From contig JAGWTW010000018.1 in assembly GCA_028868735.1 (NCBI GenBank), positions 1 through 44,358 on the forward strand: DNA of 44,358 nucleotides, in the 5' to 3' direction. Each line of letters opens with the position of its first letter. Within the stretch, counting starts at the first letter, position 1. Of this stretch, positions 24,489 to 33,058 are shown in pieces. This DNA comes from Hyphomicrobiales bacterium. GTDB taxonomy: Bacteria > Pseudomonadota > Alphaproteobacteria > Rhizobiales > Beijerinckiaceae. Under the pieces are notes generated by a model, which had not been told where the DNA came from, did no database searches, and saw only the letters and a program-made list of their open reading frames with translations. A program made the translations under genes and the position numbers.

Positions 24489-25325
24489 TCAGAACCCGAC
24501 CCGGGCGTCGATGATGCCGTAGAGACCGGTGCCGCGCACCTTGTCGACGAGTACGCCTGCGGAAGCGCCGAGCTGCAGCGGGCCGAAAGCGGCGCCCGTA
24601 ACATGGCCGCCGAGCCGCCATTGTCTGAAGAAGTCATCGCCCATGAAGATCGCTTCCGGGCCGATATAGGTCGAAGGCGCGATCGCGTATCCGGCCTTGA
24701 GGCGCGCATAATAGGCGTTATGCGCGGTCGAATAGGAGCCGACGCCCGACAGCATGGTGTATGGCGTCGGCCTGTAGTTGAAATCGACCGCGACCTTCAC
24801 GCCGCTCGCCTGACCGACGGACGTATTGTTCGGATCGTACTTGTCGAGGGTATTGTTGTTGAAATCGCCGCCGCCATAGATCGCGAAAGAGGCGTTCGGG
24901 GTTACCCATTCGTAACCGATCATAACCGAGCCGTCTTCCTGCTTCCCGTTTATGCGGCCAAGCGTCGTATTGTTGTAGGCATAGGTGCCGATCACGCCGC
25001 CGATGCGCAGGCGCATGCCCGACTGATTGAAATCGGAAAACGGCGCGATCGTGCCGATCGCCGTGAAGAACTTCGAATCCTTCGTATCGGCCGTAACCGC
25101 GGCGTCTATGGCGACGCCGAATTTCGGAGCCGGCTCCGCGACGCGTATGACGGGAGCAGACTTCGTCCAGGTCGGTTCGGGGTTCTGGTCGAAGAAGGAG
25201 ATATAGGAACTTTGCGGCGGCGCAGGCGCCTGCGAACCGGGCGCACCCGTATACCAATCGGTCGCGAACGCCGGCGAGCAAAACGCCGAAGCGACGACCG
25301 ATAGCAACAAACGACCCGAACGCAT
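24489..25325 (-). CDS. bcsS: Cellulose biosynthesis protein BcsS, predicted outer-membrane barrel
   Basis: 278 residues with a signal peptide (LLLSVVASAFCSPAFA). The body has the BcsS pattern: FGVAIDAAVTADTKDSKFFTA, FSDFNQSGMRLRIGGVIGTY, VMIGYEWVTPNASFAIYGGG and FFRQWRLGGHVTGAAFGPLQ. It is Gly/Tyr/Asn-rich with alternating strands and ends IIDARVGF, where a terminal Phe is typical of outer-membrane beta-barrels. The family is defined by linkage to cellulose loci in Hyphomicrobiales; its mechanism is not known to me. It lies upstream of bcsA on the same strand, separated by 259 nt with its own regulatory elements. AGGAG is about 11 nt before the ATG. Confidence 0.85.
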   Translation of the reverse strand: MRSGRLLLSVVASAFCSPAFATDWYTGAPGSQAPAPPQSSYISFFDQNPEPTWTKSAPVIRVAEPAPKFGVAIDAAVTADTKDSKFFTAIGTIAPFSDFNQSGMRLRIGGVIGTYAYNNTTLGRINGKQEDGSVMIGYEWVTPNASFAIYGGGDFNNNTLDKYDPNNTSVGQASGVKVAVDFNYRPTPYTMLSGVGSYSTAHNAYYARLKAGYAIAPSTYIGPEAIFMGDDFFRQWRLGGHVTGAAFGPLQLGASAGVLVDKVRGTGLYGIIDARVGF

Positions 25326-25462
25326 GACGCGACGCTCCTGAGGACGGCGCTTGTAACGCCATTCCCGCTCTTGCGTCGCACAATCGGCCGCTGACGTAAC
25401 GGCGGAGTTAATCGCGGCGGCAGATCGAATTTTATGTATAAAAACGCGTTAACTTCTGACCG
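25326..25462 (-). promoter_or_regulatory. Probable bcsS promoter region
   Basis: This gap holds an AT-rich patch unusual for the window. Around 25430-25443, TTTTAT-GT-ATAAAA forms a 6-bp dyad; read on the minus strand it gives TTATACAT, a plausible -10 for bcsS. GTTAAC and GTTAA half-sites like those upstream of bcsA flank it. No -35 element is convincing. Confidence 0.3.
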
Positions 25463-27025
25463 TTACCCGACCTGCCGCGCCTGGCCCTCCCAGAGCTTCG
25501 CCCGCAGCGCCTTCTTGTCGACCTTCCCGACCGCTGTCATCGGCAGCGCCTCGACGATTTCGACACGCTTGGGCGCGTGGGCCGCGCCCTTCCTGGCTTT
25601 GACAAGCTGCGTCAGCTCCTCCGCATGCAGGCGCGCGCCGGGCCTGGCGACGACCATGGCGACGACGGCCTCGCCCCATTTGGGATCGGGCGCGCCGACG
25701 ACCGCGGCGGCCGCGACGCCCGGATGCGTCGAGAGCGCATCCTCGACATCGCGCGGATAAATGTTGAAGCCGCCCGAGACGATCATGTCCTTCTTGCGGT
25801 CCAGAATATACATGTAGCCGCGCTCATCCATGCGCGCGATGTCGCCGGTGTGAAGCCATCCCGATCGAAACAGCTCGGCCGTCTGCTCCGGCCGCTTCCA
25901 GTAGCTGCCGACCGCATGGCCTGCGCGCACGCAGATTTCGCCGGCCTCTCCAGGCGCGACCTCCTCGTCCTTGTCGTCGAGAATTCGGACCGCGACGCTC
26001 GAAATCGGAAAGCCGCAAGAGGCGAACAATTCCGGCCGCGCCTTGTCGTGATCGGCCTTGCGCAGGACCGAAATCGGATAGCATTCGGTCTGCCCGTAGA
26101 GCTGCGAGAAAACCGGCCCGATCCGCTCCAGTCCCTCGATCAGGCGGGTCGGCGACATGGGCGAGGCGCCGTAGAGCAGCAGTTCCAGCGAGGAAAGGTC
26201 GGTGCGCTCGAGGTCGGGATGGTCGAGCAGCACATAGATCATGGTCGGCACGAGCAGCGTGAAATTGATTTTCTCGCGTGCAATCGTCGAAAGCGTCGCT
26301 GCCGGATCGAAACCTTTCATTAAGTATACCGTCCCGCCCTGCATGAGAGTCGGCAGGATTTTCGTGCCAGCCACATGGCTCATCGGCGCTATGACGAGAT
26401 AGCGCGGCGCCATCGGCAGCTCGAAGTCAGCGAGAATCGCGGTCGAATAGCCGGCGTTTTGCGCATGGTTGCGCAAGGCGCCCTTGCTCTTCCCGGTCGT
26501 GCCGCCCGTATAGTTCAAAATCGCGATGTCGTCCGGCCGTGCGACATCCAGCGCGCGCGACGCGCCGACGTTTTCGCATACGGCGAGCAGATTGACCCCG
26601 TATTCCGCGCGCCCCAGCGTGAACACATGCTTCAAATCAGGCGTACGAGCGAAAATCTCGCCGCCGCGGACGAGAAAGCTATCGGCGTCGATCAGAACCG
26701 CCGTACACTCGCCGTCGACGATCTGCTCGACCTGATCCTCGAGCGATCCCAGCGGATGCAGCCATGTAATGCTCATCGCGCTGGCTTGCGCGGCGGCGCC
26801 CACGCACCATGCATCGGCGCGATTGGCCGTCAGAATCGCAAGCCTGTCGCCACGCCCGAGGCCCTGGCTCGCAAAGACCGCCTGCGCCCGGCCGACAAAA
26901 TCGAGCGCAGCGCCGTAGGTGATCGAACGTCCGTCGCTCACGAAGGCGATCCTGTCGGGATAGCGAGCGAGCGCGCGAATGACCTGCGCGCCGACGGTCG
27001 GACCATGATGGATGACGTCGGACAT
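25463..27025 (-). CDS. AMP-forming acyl-CoA ligase (ANL superfamily)
   Basis: 520 residues from the ATG at 27025, preceded by GGGGAGGAAATCCG. It activates a carboxylic acid to its CoA thioester with ATP. The ANL motifs are complete: YTGGTTGKSKGALR (about 172), YGQTECYP, WLHTGDIARMDERGYMYILDRKKD, the hinge/PPi region VSGGFNIYPRDVE, and the C-terminal catalytic lysine in MTAVGKVDKKALR. The substrate could be a fatty, aromatic or cyclic acid. It stands alone on the minus strand, but the surrounding 19 kb are acyl-CoA metabolism genes, so it is probably an entry enzyme for that catabolism. Confidence 0.92.
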   Translation of the reverse strand: MSDVIHHGPTVGAQVIRALARYPDRIAFVSDGRSITYGAALDFVGRAQAVFASQGLGRGDRLAILTANRADAWCVGAAAQASAMSITWLHPLGSLEDQVEQIVDGECTAVLIDADSFLVRGGEIFARTPDLKHVFTLGRAEYGVNLLAVCENVGASRALDVARPDDIAILNYTGGTTGKSKGALRNHAQNAGYSTAILADFELPMAPRYLVIAPMSHVAGTKILPTLMQGGTVYLMKGFDPAATLSTIAREKINFTLLVPTMIYVLLDHPDLERTDLSSLELLLYGASPMSPTRLIEGLERIGPVFSQLYGQTECYPISVLRKADHDKARPELFASCGFPISSVAVRILDDKDEEVAPGEAGEICVRAGHAVGSYWKRPEQTAELFRSGWLHTGDIARMDERGYMYILDRKKDMIVSGGFNIYPRDVEDALSTHPGVAAAAVVGAPDPKWGEAVVAMVVARPGARLHAEELTQLVKARKGAAHAPKRVEIVEALPMTAVGKVDKKALRAKLWEGQARQVG

Positions 27026-27691
27026 CGGATTTCCTCCCCACGCCGGATCGCCTGTCGGCGTGCGGCCTTTCATGGATTGTGCGCGTTGCGCTCCGGAAAA
27101 TCCACCGGCCGGCGCCTCATGTCTTCGGGCGCAGGAGCCGTTAGAACCAGTAGCCTGCGTCGTCCTCGATCAGCCGTCTCATGCGGGCGGGCGAATGGCC
27201 GGTGATGCGTGCCGTTCGAGAGCGGCAATCTGTTCTGGCGCGGTCAATTCGGTCGCGCCTTCGCGATGAAGGACATTCGACGGGCTCGCGTCTATTTCGA
27301 CAGCCTTCAGACTTTGACGGACGAAATCTACGATGTCGCCCGCTCGCCTGCGCCGCCTGGCGCGCCGAAAGGCGACTGGATCGCGCCTAGCCAGAAAGCT
27401 GTCCGCGCAGAATTGCGAGGCGACGCTCGACGTCTGGCCCCAGATGACGCACGACCTTCAGGCGAACGGCATGACACGCCCGGAAAGCGCCGAAGCGCTG
27501 CAACGCATCCGCGCCGCGATCGCGCATTATGCGGAAAACGCTGCGCATTCGTCGTTCGAGCCTTGTGCGCGAACCGAAATGAAATCCGTACGCCGCACAT
27601 GACCTGCGCGATCGCGATCAGGTCGACGAAACGCCATACATCCTACAGAAACCGAACCAGAGCAGCGCGAGGAGAAAGATTGCGCCATGCA
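27026..27691. other. Gap of about 670 nt with a possible gene remnant
   Basis: No intact gene can be supported between the ligase (25463-27025) and the Tm-1-like gene (27692-28945). The first 180 nt show no coding signal. The rest holds the frameshifted candidate at 27209-27602. The last 90 nt include a GAGGAG followed by ATGCATCATG, but this only runs into the antisense of the next gene. Confidence 0.5.
27209..27602 (+). pseudogene. Possible frameshifted small gene
   Basis: Two overlapping plus-strand frames show real-looking coding. From GTG 27209 (a stop at 27203-27205 closes the frame upstream) the frame encodes an aromatic-rich stretch, FESGNLFWRGQFGRAFAMKD and VYFDSLQTLTDEIYDVA. Near 27340-27400 its codon bias decays. 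The frame one step away then takes over with high GC3 (DVWPQMTHDLQANGMTRPES, ALQRIRAAIAHYAENAAH) to TGA 27600-27602. Together they would make about 130 residues. A decayed gene or a sequencing frameshift would explain it. I recognise no family. Confidence 0.3.
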
Positions 27692-28945
27692 TCATGCGCG
27701 CGCCCGTTCGGCTTTGGGAACAAGGCCTGCCGACACCCATGCATCGAAGATTGAAAGCGCAGCCTCGGAAAAAGCCGCATCGTTGATATGCGCGTCGAGT
27801 TCGACGAACTCAATGTTCGCCGCCGCGCAAGCCCGCGCTTCATCGATAAAAGCCTGCAAGGCCGGCGCGTCATGCAAGGGTTCGCCCGGCCTGTCCCACG
27901 CCTCGACGCCCCGCAGCGGCATGATGTATGCGGTCGGGCCCTTCGCGCGCGCGAGCTTGCTGGCGATCAGCCGCGCGACCCCGCGCCGTTCATCGGCGGT
28001 CGCCGCGATCGAGGCGATCAGCCTGTTGTGGGCGTGAAAGCCGCGCGTCTCGCTCGCCTTCTCATCCGGCCGCCAGGCCGGAAAATCGATCATGTCGACC
28101 GCGCCCGGCGCAACGATCTGCGGAACCCCGCGCTTGCCGGCCGCTTCCAGTCGCGACGGCCCCGCGGTCACGACCGAGCCGGCATGGTGGTTTGCGAGCT
28201 CCTGCAAACTGAAATCCATCACCGCGACGAAACGGCCCTCGGCCGCCAGCGCCTCGAACGCCCGCCCGCCCATGCCTGTCGTATGGAAGACCGCGACCTC
28301 GTAGCCGCGCCGGTCGAGCGCCGGCAGCAGGGTCTCCATGTAGGCAAGGCAGCTCTTGCCGAGCGAGGTCATGCCCACCAGCGGCCTTTCCCCGGACGGC
28401 GGCCGCGCGAGCCGGCATGCGCCAACGACCGCGCCGGCCGCCTGCGCGAGCGCCGAGCGGCAGATGGCGTTGAGCCCGTAGAGCCCGCCAGCCCAAAGGA
28501 TCGTCATGAGGTCGGGCGTGATCCGCTCGGGCGGCAGAAGGTGCGAATGGGCGACCGTCGACACCAGACATTTCGGGACGCCGAGCGGCAGCGCTGCTGC
28601 GACGTCGAGCGCAAGGTCCGTGCCCATGGTGCCGCCGAGCGCGAGCATACCGTCGATCCGCCCCTGCGCATGCAAGCGCGCAGCGATAATCGCCGCGCCC
28701 TCGGCCATAAGGGCCATCGCGCTGTTTTCGTCGCCGGAATTCTTCACGCCCTCGAGCGTAGCGCCGGCGGCCGCCGCGACCTCCTCATTGGAGATTTCCG
28801 GCGCATAGGCGCCGCCGGCGAGGACGCCGACGTCCATGAAAACGGCGGCGCCGCCCGCCTCCAGAATACAATCGCGCAGGAAGAGCAGTTCGGGCGATTT
28901 GGTGTCGGCCGTACCAATCAGAAGAACATTCGCCCGGCCGCCCAT
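27692..28945 (-). CDS. Tm-1-like / UPF0261 ATP-binding protein
   Basis: 417 residues, the usual length of the family. Diagnostic segments are VLLIGTADTKSPELLFLRDC at the N-terminus, GTMGTDLALDVAAALPLGVPK, ILWAGGLYGLNAICR, VGMTSLGKSCLAYMETLLPAL and the Gly-rich VFHTTGMGGRAFE. The C-terminal half contains VAPGAVDMIDFP and FHAHNRLIA. The plant Tm-1 resistance protein carries the same N-terminal domain, which binds ATP; the bacterial proteins have no settled function, although they often sit in catabolic loci. It is divergent from the aminotransferase gene with about 80 nt between starts, so both may be expressed together. Confidence 0.9.
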   Translation of the reverse strand: MGGRANVLLIGTADTKSPELLFLRDCILEAGGAAVFMDVGVLAGGAYAPEISNEEVAAAAGATLEGVKNSGDENSAMALMAEGAAIIAARLHAQGRIDGMLALGGTMGTDLALDVAAALPLGVPKCLVSTVAHSHLLPPERITPDLMTILWAGGLYGLNAICRSALAQAAGAVVGACRLARPPSGERPLVGMTSLGKSCLAYMETLLPALDRRGYEVAVFHTTGMGGRAFEALAAEGRFVAVMDFSLQELANHHAGSVVTAGPSRLEAAGKRGVPQIVAPGAVDMIDFPAWRPDEKASETRGFHAHNRLIASIAATADERRGVARLIASKLARAKGPTAYIMPLRGVEAWDRPGEPLHDAPALQAFIDEARACAAANIEFVELDAHINDAAFSEAALSIFDAWVSAGLVPKAERARA

Positions 28946-29028
28946 CCGCTTTCCTTTCTCGCCTTGTCGTCCCCAAGTCTATATGCTCGCCTCAAACGCG
29001 CCAGAGAGCGCCTGCAATGGGACGGGCC

Positions 29029-30402
29029 ATGAACGAGCATTCCTCGAATTTCCTTCGCGAACACAACGCCAGGCAAGTGTGGCATCCGATGGCCCATCCT
29101 GCCGAGATGGAACAGATCCCGCCGCGCATCATCGTCTCGGCCGAAGGCGTCCGCATCACCGATCTTGACGGAAAGAGCGTGATCGACGCGGTCGGAGGAT
29201 TGTGGAACGTCAATCTCGGTTATTCCTGCGACTCGATCAAACAGGCGATCGCGCGCCAGCTCGCTGAACTGCCCTTCTATTCGGCCTTCCGCGGCACGAC
29301 CAATCCGCGCCTGATCGAACTCGGCCACAAATTGATCGAAGCGCTGAAGCCCGAAGGCATGAAGCGCGCGATGTTCACCTCCGGAGGTTCGGATTCCGTC
29401 GAAAGCGCGCTGCGGATCGCCCGCCAATACTGGAAGGTGCGCGGCAAATCCGACAAGGTGAAGTTCATGGCCCTGAAAAAGGGCTATCACGGCACGCATT
29501 TCGGCGGCGCTTCGGTCAATGGCAATTCGAATTTCCGCCGCGCCTACGAGCCGTTGCTGGCGGGCGTTTTTCATGCGCCCGCGCCTTACCTTTATCGCAA
29601 CCCGTTCAACGAGACCGATCCCGATCGCCTGGCCGACCTCTGCCTTGCGGCGATTGACGACGAGATCAAATTCCAGGGCGCCGACACCATCGCCGCCTTC
29701 ATCGGCGAACCGGTGCTGGGCGCCGGCGGCGTGATCGTCCCGCCCAAGGGCTTCTACAAGAAGCTGCGCGCCTTGCTCGAGAAGCACGACATCCTGATGA
29801 TCGCCGACGAAGTCATCACCGGTTTCGGCCGCACCGGCGAATGGTTCGGCGTGCGCAACGACGGCTTCAAGCCGGATATCATGTGCATCGCCAAGGCGAT
29901 CACATCGGGCTACTTCCCGCTCGGCGCCTGCGTCGTCAACGAAAAGATCGAGGAAGCCTTTATGGGCTCCGACGATCCGCTCGCCGCGATCTATCACGGC
30001 TACACCTATTCCGGCCATCCCGTCGGCTGTGCGGCGGCGATCGCCTGCCTCGACGAGACTTTTTCGCGCGATCTGCCCGGCAATGCGGCGCGCGAAGGCG
30101 ACTTCCTGAAGTCTTCTTTCGAGACGCTCGCGCAAAAACAGGAGACGATCGGCGATGTGCGCGGCAGGGGCCTGATGACGGCGATCGAATTCGTCGCCGA
30201 TCGCAAGACGAAAGCCCCGGCCGGCAAGAATTATATGGCGGCGATCGCCGACGCCGCTTATGACGCGGGCGCGCTCGTGCGCGTCTCCGGCGCCAACATG
30301 ATGATGTCGCCGCCTCTCGTCATCGAACGTCGGGACACGCAGGCGATCGTCGATGCTGTCGCCGCCGCCGTCTCCGGCGTGAAGCTCGATCCGGCGAAAT
30401 GA
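29029..30402 (+). CDS. Class III PLP-dependent aminotransferase (omega-amino acid type)
   Basis: 457 residues from the ATG at 29029, preceded by GGGACGGGCC; an in-frame ATG at 29017 is also possible. It transfers an amino group, typically from an omega-amino acid or amine, to pyruvate or another 2-oxo acid. Class III features are all present: WHPMAHPAEM at the N-terminus, TSGGSDSVESALRIARQYW (phosphate-binding), IGEPVLGAGGVIVPP, the Asp in LMIADEVITGFGRTG, and the Schiff-base lysine in IMCIAKAITSGYFPLGA (Lys289). HGYTYSGHPVGCAAA follows. It resembles omega-amino acid:pyruvate and taurine/putrescine aminotransferases, but the substrate is not determined. ATGA overlap couples it to the HAD hydrolase. 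Confidence 0.92.
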   Translation: MNEHSSNFLREHNARQVWHPMAHPAEMEQIPPRIIVSAEGVRITDLDGKSVIDAVGGLWNVNLGYSCDSIKQAIARQLAELPFYSAFRGTTNPRLIELGHKLIEALKPEGMKRAMFTSGGSDSVESALRIARQYWKVRGKSDKVKFMALKKGYHGTHFGGASVNGNSNFRRAYEPLLAGVFHAPAPYLYRNPFNETDPDRLADLCLAAIDDEIKFQGADTIAAFIGEPVLGAGGVIVPPKGFYKKLRALLEKHDILMIADEVITGFGRTGEWFGVRNDGFKPDIMCIAKAITSGYFPLGACVVNEKIEEAFMGSDDPLAAIYHGYTYSGHPVGCAAAIACLDETFSRDLPGNAAREGDFLKSSFETLAQKQETIGDVRGRGLMTAIEFVADRKTKAPAGKNYMAAIADAAYDAGALVRVSGANMMMSPPLVIERRDTQAIVDAVAAAVSGVKLDPAK

Positions 30403-31064
30403 ACGAAGGCAAACGGGGGCTTCTGCTCGACTTCGGCGGGGTGATTTCCGTCACCTTGTTCGAGCGCCATCGGACGAGCGAGCGTCTGCTCGGTCTGAAA
30501 GATGGGACATTGAACTGGCGCGGCCCGTTCGACCCGGGCAGCGATTCTCTCTGGCGCGACATGGTCGCCGGAAAGATCAGCGAGCGCGATTACTGGGCGC
30601 GTCGCGCGCATGAGACCGGCCGTCTGATCGGCGAGGACTGGGACATGCTCGCTATGATCCAGCGCACGATGGGCGACAACCCGAACCTGCACGTGCGACC
30701 GGAAGCGCTCGATCTGGTGCAGCGTGCGAAAGCCGCCGGCAAGCGCGTCGGAATCCTTTCCAACGAACTCGAGCTTTTCTACGGCGCGGACGCCATGCGA
30801 CGCCTCGATATACTTCGCCTCATGGACAGAATTGTCGACGCGACTCATACGAAAATTCTCAAGCCTGACCCTCGATCCTATGCCTTCGGCTGCGAGACGC
30901 TGGGCTTGCGGCCGCAGGATATCGTCTTCGTCGACGATCAAGTCCGCAACGTCGATGGCGCGCGTAAGGCGGGGCTGACAGCGATCGCTTTCGACGTCGC
31001 GCGTCCCTCGCATTGTTTCGCCGAGGCCGCGGCGGCCCTCGGTTTGGGAGGCGCGAGACTTTGA
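30399..31064 (+). CDS. HAD-superfamily hydrolase
   Basis: 221 residues; the ATG overlaps the aminotransferase stop by 4 nt. HAD motif I is LLLDFGGVI with nucleophile Asp11; the second acidic position is Gly, as in the DFGGV subgroup that includes epoxide-hydrolase N-domains and some phosphatases. Motif II is GILSNE, motif III the lysine in TKILKPDPRSY, and motif IV IVFVDDQVRNVDGA. A helical cap lies between motifs I and II. The enzyme probably hydrolyses a small phosphate ester or acts as a dehalogenase-like hydrolase. Translational coupling to the aminotransferase suggests a shared pathway. Confidence 0.88.
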   Translation: MNEGKRGLLLDFGGVISVTLFERHRTSERLLGLKDGTLNWRGPFDPGSDSLWRDMVAGKISERDYWARRAHETGRLIGEDWDMLAMIQRTMGDNPNLHVRPEALDLVQRAKAAGKRVGILSNELELFYGADAMRRLDILRLMDRIVDATHTKILKPDPRSYAFGCETLGLRPQDIVFVDDQVRNVDGARKAGLTAIAFDVARPSHCFAEAAAALGLGGARL

Positions 31065-31126
31065 TCCGGACGCCCCCTTGTTGAGGATTGGAGAGGCGCA
31101 AAGCGACACCTGCTCGAAAGCGGATT

Positions 31127-32125
31127 ATGCAGAGGCAAAATATCGACACGCTCCTACCGAGTCTCGCGCTGCCGCTCATCGCCGCGCCGATGTTCCTGGT
31201 CTCCGGCGTCGATCTCGTCGCTGCGGCCTGCGCAAACGGCGTGATCGGCTCGTTTCCCACCGTCAATTGCCGCACCTCGGACGAACTCGAAAACTGGCTC
31301 GCCGAGATCGCCGCCCGCAATGCGCGCGCCGCTGACGCGGCAGGCGTCGCGTCTGCGCCGTGGTGCGCAAATCTGGTGGTGCATCGATCCAACGCAAGAT
31401 TGATGCAGGATCTCGCGACGCTGCTGCGCCACAAGCCCGAGATCGTCATTACCTCCGTCGGTTCGCCGGCGCCTGTGCTGAAGCCCTTGCAGGAAGCAGG
31501 CGCGCGCGTCTTCGCGGATGTGGCGACGGTTCGGCATGCCGAGCGCGCGCTCGAAGCAGGCGCGGACGGCCTTGTGCTGCTGACCGCCGGCGCAGGCGGT
31601 CAGACCGGCTGGCTCAATCCGCTCGCCTTCGTCCGCGCCGTGCGCGCTTTTTTCGACGGTCCGGTCGTCCTGGCTGGCGGAATATCCGACGGCGCCGCCC
31701 TGTTCGCAGCGCAGGCCATGGGATGCGATCTCGCCTATATGGGCACGAAGTTCATCGCGACGTCCGAGAGCATGGCGAAACCCGCTTATCGCGACATGCT
31801 GGTGGAATCCGGAGCCGACGACATATTGCTGACGCGCGCCTTCACCGGGCTCGAGACCAACATGCTGCGCGCTTCGATCGTGGCCGCGGGCCTCGATCCG
31901 TCGAACCTGCCCGCGCATGGCGCAATCGACATCGGCAAGGACATCAGCATCGAGGGGCGCGAGAACCGGCCTGCACGCTGGAAGGACATATGGAGCGCCG
32001 GACACAGCGTATCCGGCGTCGACACGGTAAAGAGCGTTTCCGACCTTGTCGCGCAGACGCGCCGCGAATATGACGCAGCGCGTGAGGCGTTTTCGGTCAG
32101 AATATCGAATACGCGCCGTCGATGA
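31127..32125 (+). CDS. FMN-dependent 2-nitropropane-dioxygenase/nitronate-monooxygenase-like oxidoreductase
   Basis: 332 residues from the ATG at 31127; a TTG at 31088 would add 13 basic residues. It is a TIM barrel starting LALPLIAAPMFLVSGVDLVAAACANGVIGSFP, with an FMN-phosphate site VVLAGGISDGAALFAAQAMGCDLAYMGTKF. Nitronate monooxygenases oxidise alkyl nitronates. Here the segment that usually reads HxAGG(H) is TAGAGGQTGWLNP (about 154-165), so the catalytic His equivalent appears to be absent. The protein may therefore be a related flavin oxidoreductase acting on an enone or enoyl substrate. Its last 29 nt overlap the 3' end of the convergent SDR gene. Confidence 0.85.
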   Translation: MQRQNIDTLLPSLALPLIAAPMFLVSGVDLVAAACANGVIGSFPTVNCRTSDELENWLAEIAARNARAADAAGVASAPWCANLVVHRSNARLMQDLATLLRHKPEIVITSVGSPAPVLKPLQEAGARVFADVATVRHAERALEAGADGLVLLTAGAGGQTGWLNPLAFVRAVRAFFDGPVVLAGGISDGAALFAAQAMGCDLAYMGTKFIATSESMAKPAYRDMLVESGADDILLTRAFTGLETNMLRASIVAAGLDPSNLPAHGAIDIGKDISIEGRENRPARWKDIWSAGHSVSGVDTVKSVSDLVAQTRREYDAAREAFSVRISNTRRR

Positions 32126-32870
32126 GGAACATCTCGGCGGTGTGGTACGACGACCCCGTGCTCATGATGTAGACAGCGATGGCGGCGAAATCCGAAGGTT
32201 CGCCGAAGCGGCGCATTGGAATGCGCGGCATGACATTGGCGACGAATTTTTCGTTGCCGAACAGCCCGCCTGTCATCTCCGACTTGATCCAGCCCGGCAA
32301 CACGCAATGCGCGGTCACGCCGTAGCGGGCAAGCTCGACCGCCAGAGCGCGAATGATTGAATTGAGCGCGCCTTTGGTAGCTGCGTAATGCTCGTTGCGC
32401 GCTGTGCCGGAAATCGAGGCAAGGCTCGATGTCGCGACGAGCCGCCCGAAGGCGTCGCCTTTTTCCGCCCGCTCCTTCATATGGCGCGCGGCGTGTTGCA
32501 TGGTCAGCACCGCGCCGTCGAGATTTGTCGCGAGCATCTCGCGCCATTCGGACTGTGGGCGGTCGACGAACGAGCGCCGGCCGCCGCCGCCGATGCCCGC
32601 ATTGGCAAAACAACCGTCCACGCGCCCGTATTTCGCGACCGTTTCCTGAAACGCGCGCTCTATCGAATTCGGATCCGAAACATCGCACACGCGCGCCTCG
32701 CATTTGCCATTGGCGAGCGTTTTGAGAGCTTCGGCGTTTTTCGCTTCGTTGCGGCCCCAGATCGAGACAGCCGCGCCGGCCGCAGCCATCCCCTGCGCCA
32801 TGCCCAGGCCAATGCCGCCATTGCCGCCGGTGACGATGACGACGCGGCCCGAAAGATCGAATAGCGACAC
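32097..32870 (-). CDS. Short-chain dehydrogenase/reductase
   Basis: 257 residues from GTG 32870, with GGAGG 5 nt upstream; a TTG start 21 nt earlier would put that ribosome site inside the gene. This is a classical SDR: cofactor motif TGGNGGIG (about 14-21), the NAG motif in CFANAGIGGGG, the catalytic Ser in ATSSLASISG and YAATK. WGRNEAKN after beta-2 suggests NADP(H) preference through the Arg, which is tentative. It probably oxidises a 3-hydroxyacyl-CoA or another secondary alcohol in the surrounding pathway. Its 3' end overlaps the FMN oxidoreductase gene tail to tail. Confidence 0.9.
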   Translation of the reverse strand: MSLFDLSGRVVIVTGGNGGIGLGMAQGMAAAGAAVSIWGRNEAKNAEALKTLANGKCEARVCDVSDPNSIERAFQETVAKYGRVDGCFANAGIGGGGRRSFVDRPQSEWREMLATNLDGAVLTMQHAARHMKERAEKGDAFGRLVATSSLASISGTARNEHYAATKGALNSIIRALAVELARYGVTAHCVLPGWIKSEMTGGLFGNEKFVANVMPRIPMRRFGEPSDFAAIAVYIMSTGSSYHTAEMFLIDGAYSIF

Positions 32871-32952
32871 GTTTTCCTCCAATGGTCCCAAGGCTCACGC
32901 TATTCTAGCGGCCAGGCGAATTCGAACAAGCGCGCGCCGCCTTTCCCGCCGT

Positions 32953-32987
32953 GCGCCGGGTGTGTTTTCGAACACATACGCCGGCGC
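32953..32987. promoter_or_regulatory. Composite hairpin with TTCG loop in a divergent promoter region
   Basis: Inner arms TGTGTT (32961-32966) and AACACA (32971-32976) enclose TTCG. Outer arms GCGCCGG (32953-32959) and CCGGCGC (32981-32987) are also perfectly complementary. It lies between the divergent SDR and poly-Gly genes, about 70 nt upstream of the latter, so it is not a normal terminator site. It could be an operator dyad or a structured leader. Confidence 0.45.
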
Positions 32988-33058
32988 GACGATCCCCTAG
33001 CGTTCGATGCGACGGAACGTTCGGATACGGACGCCGCCTCGAACCTGGGAGACCGATC

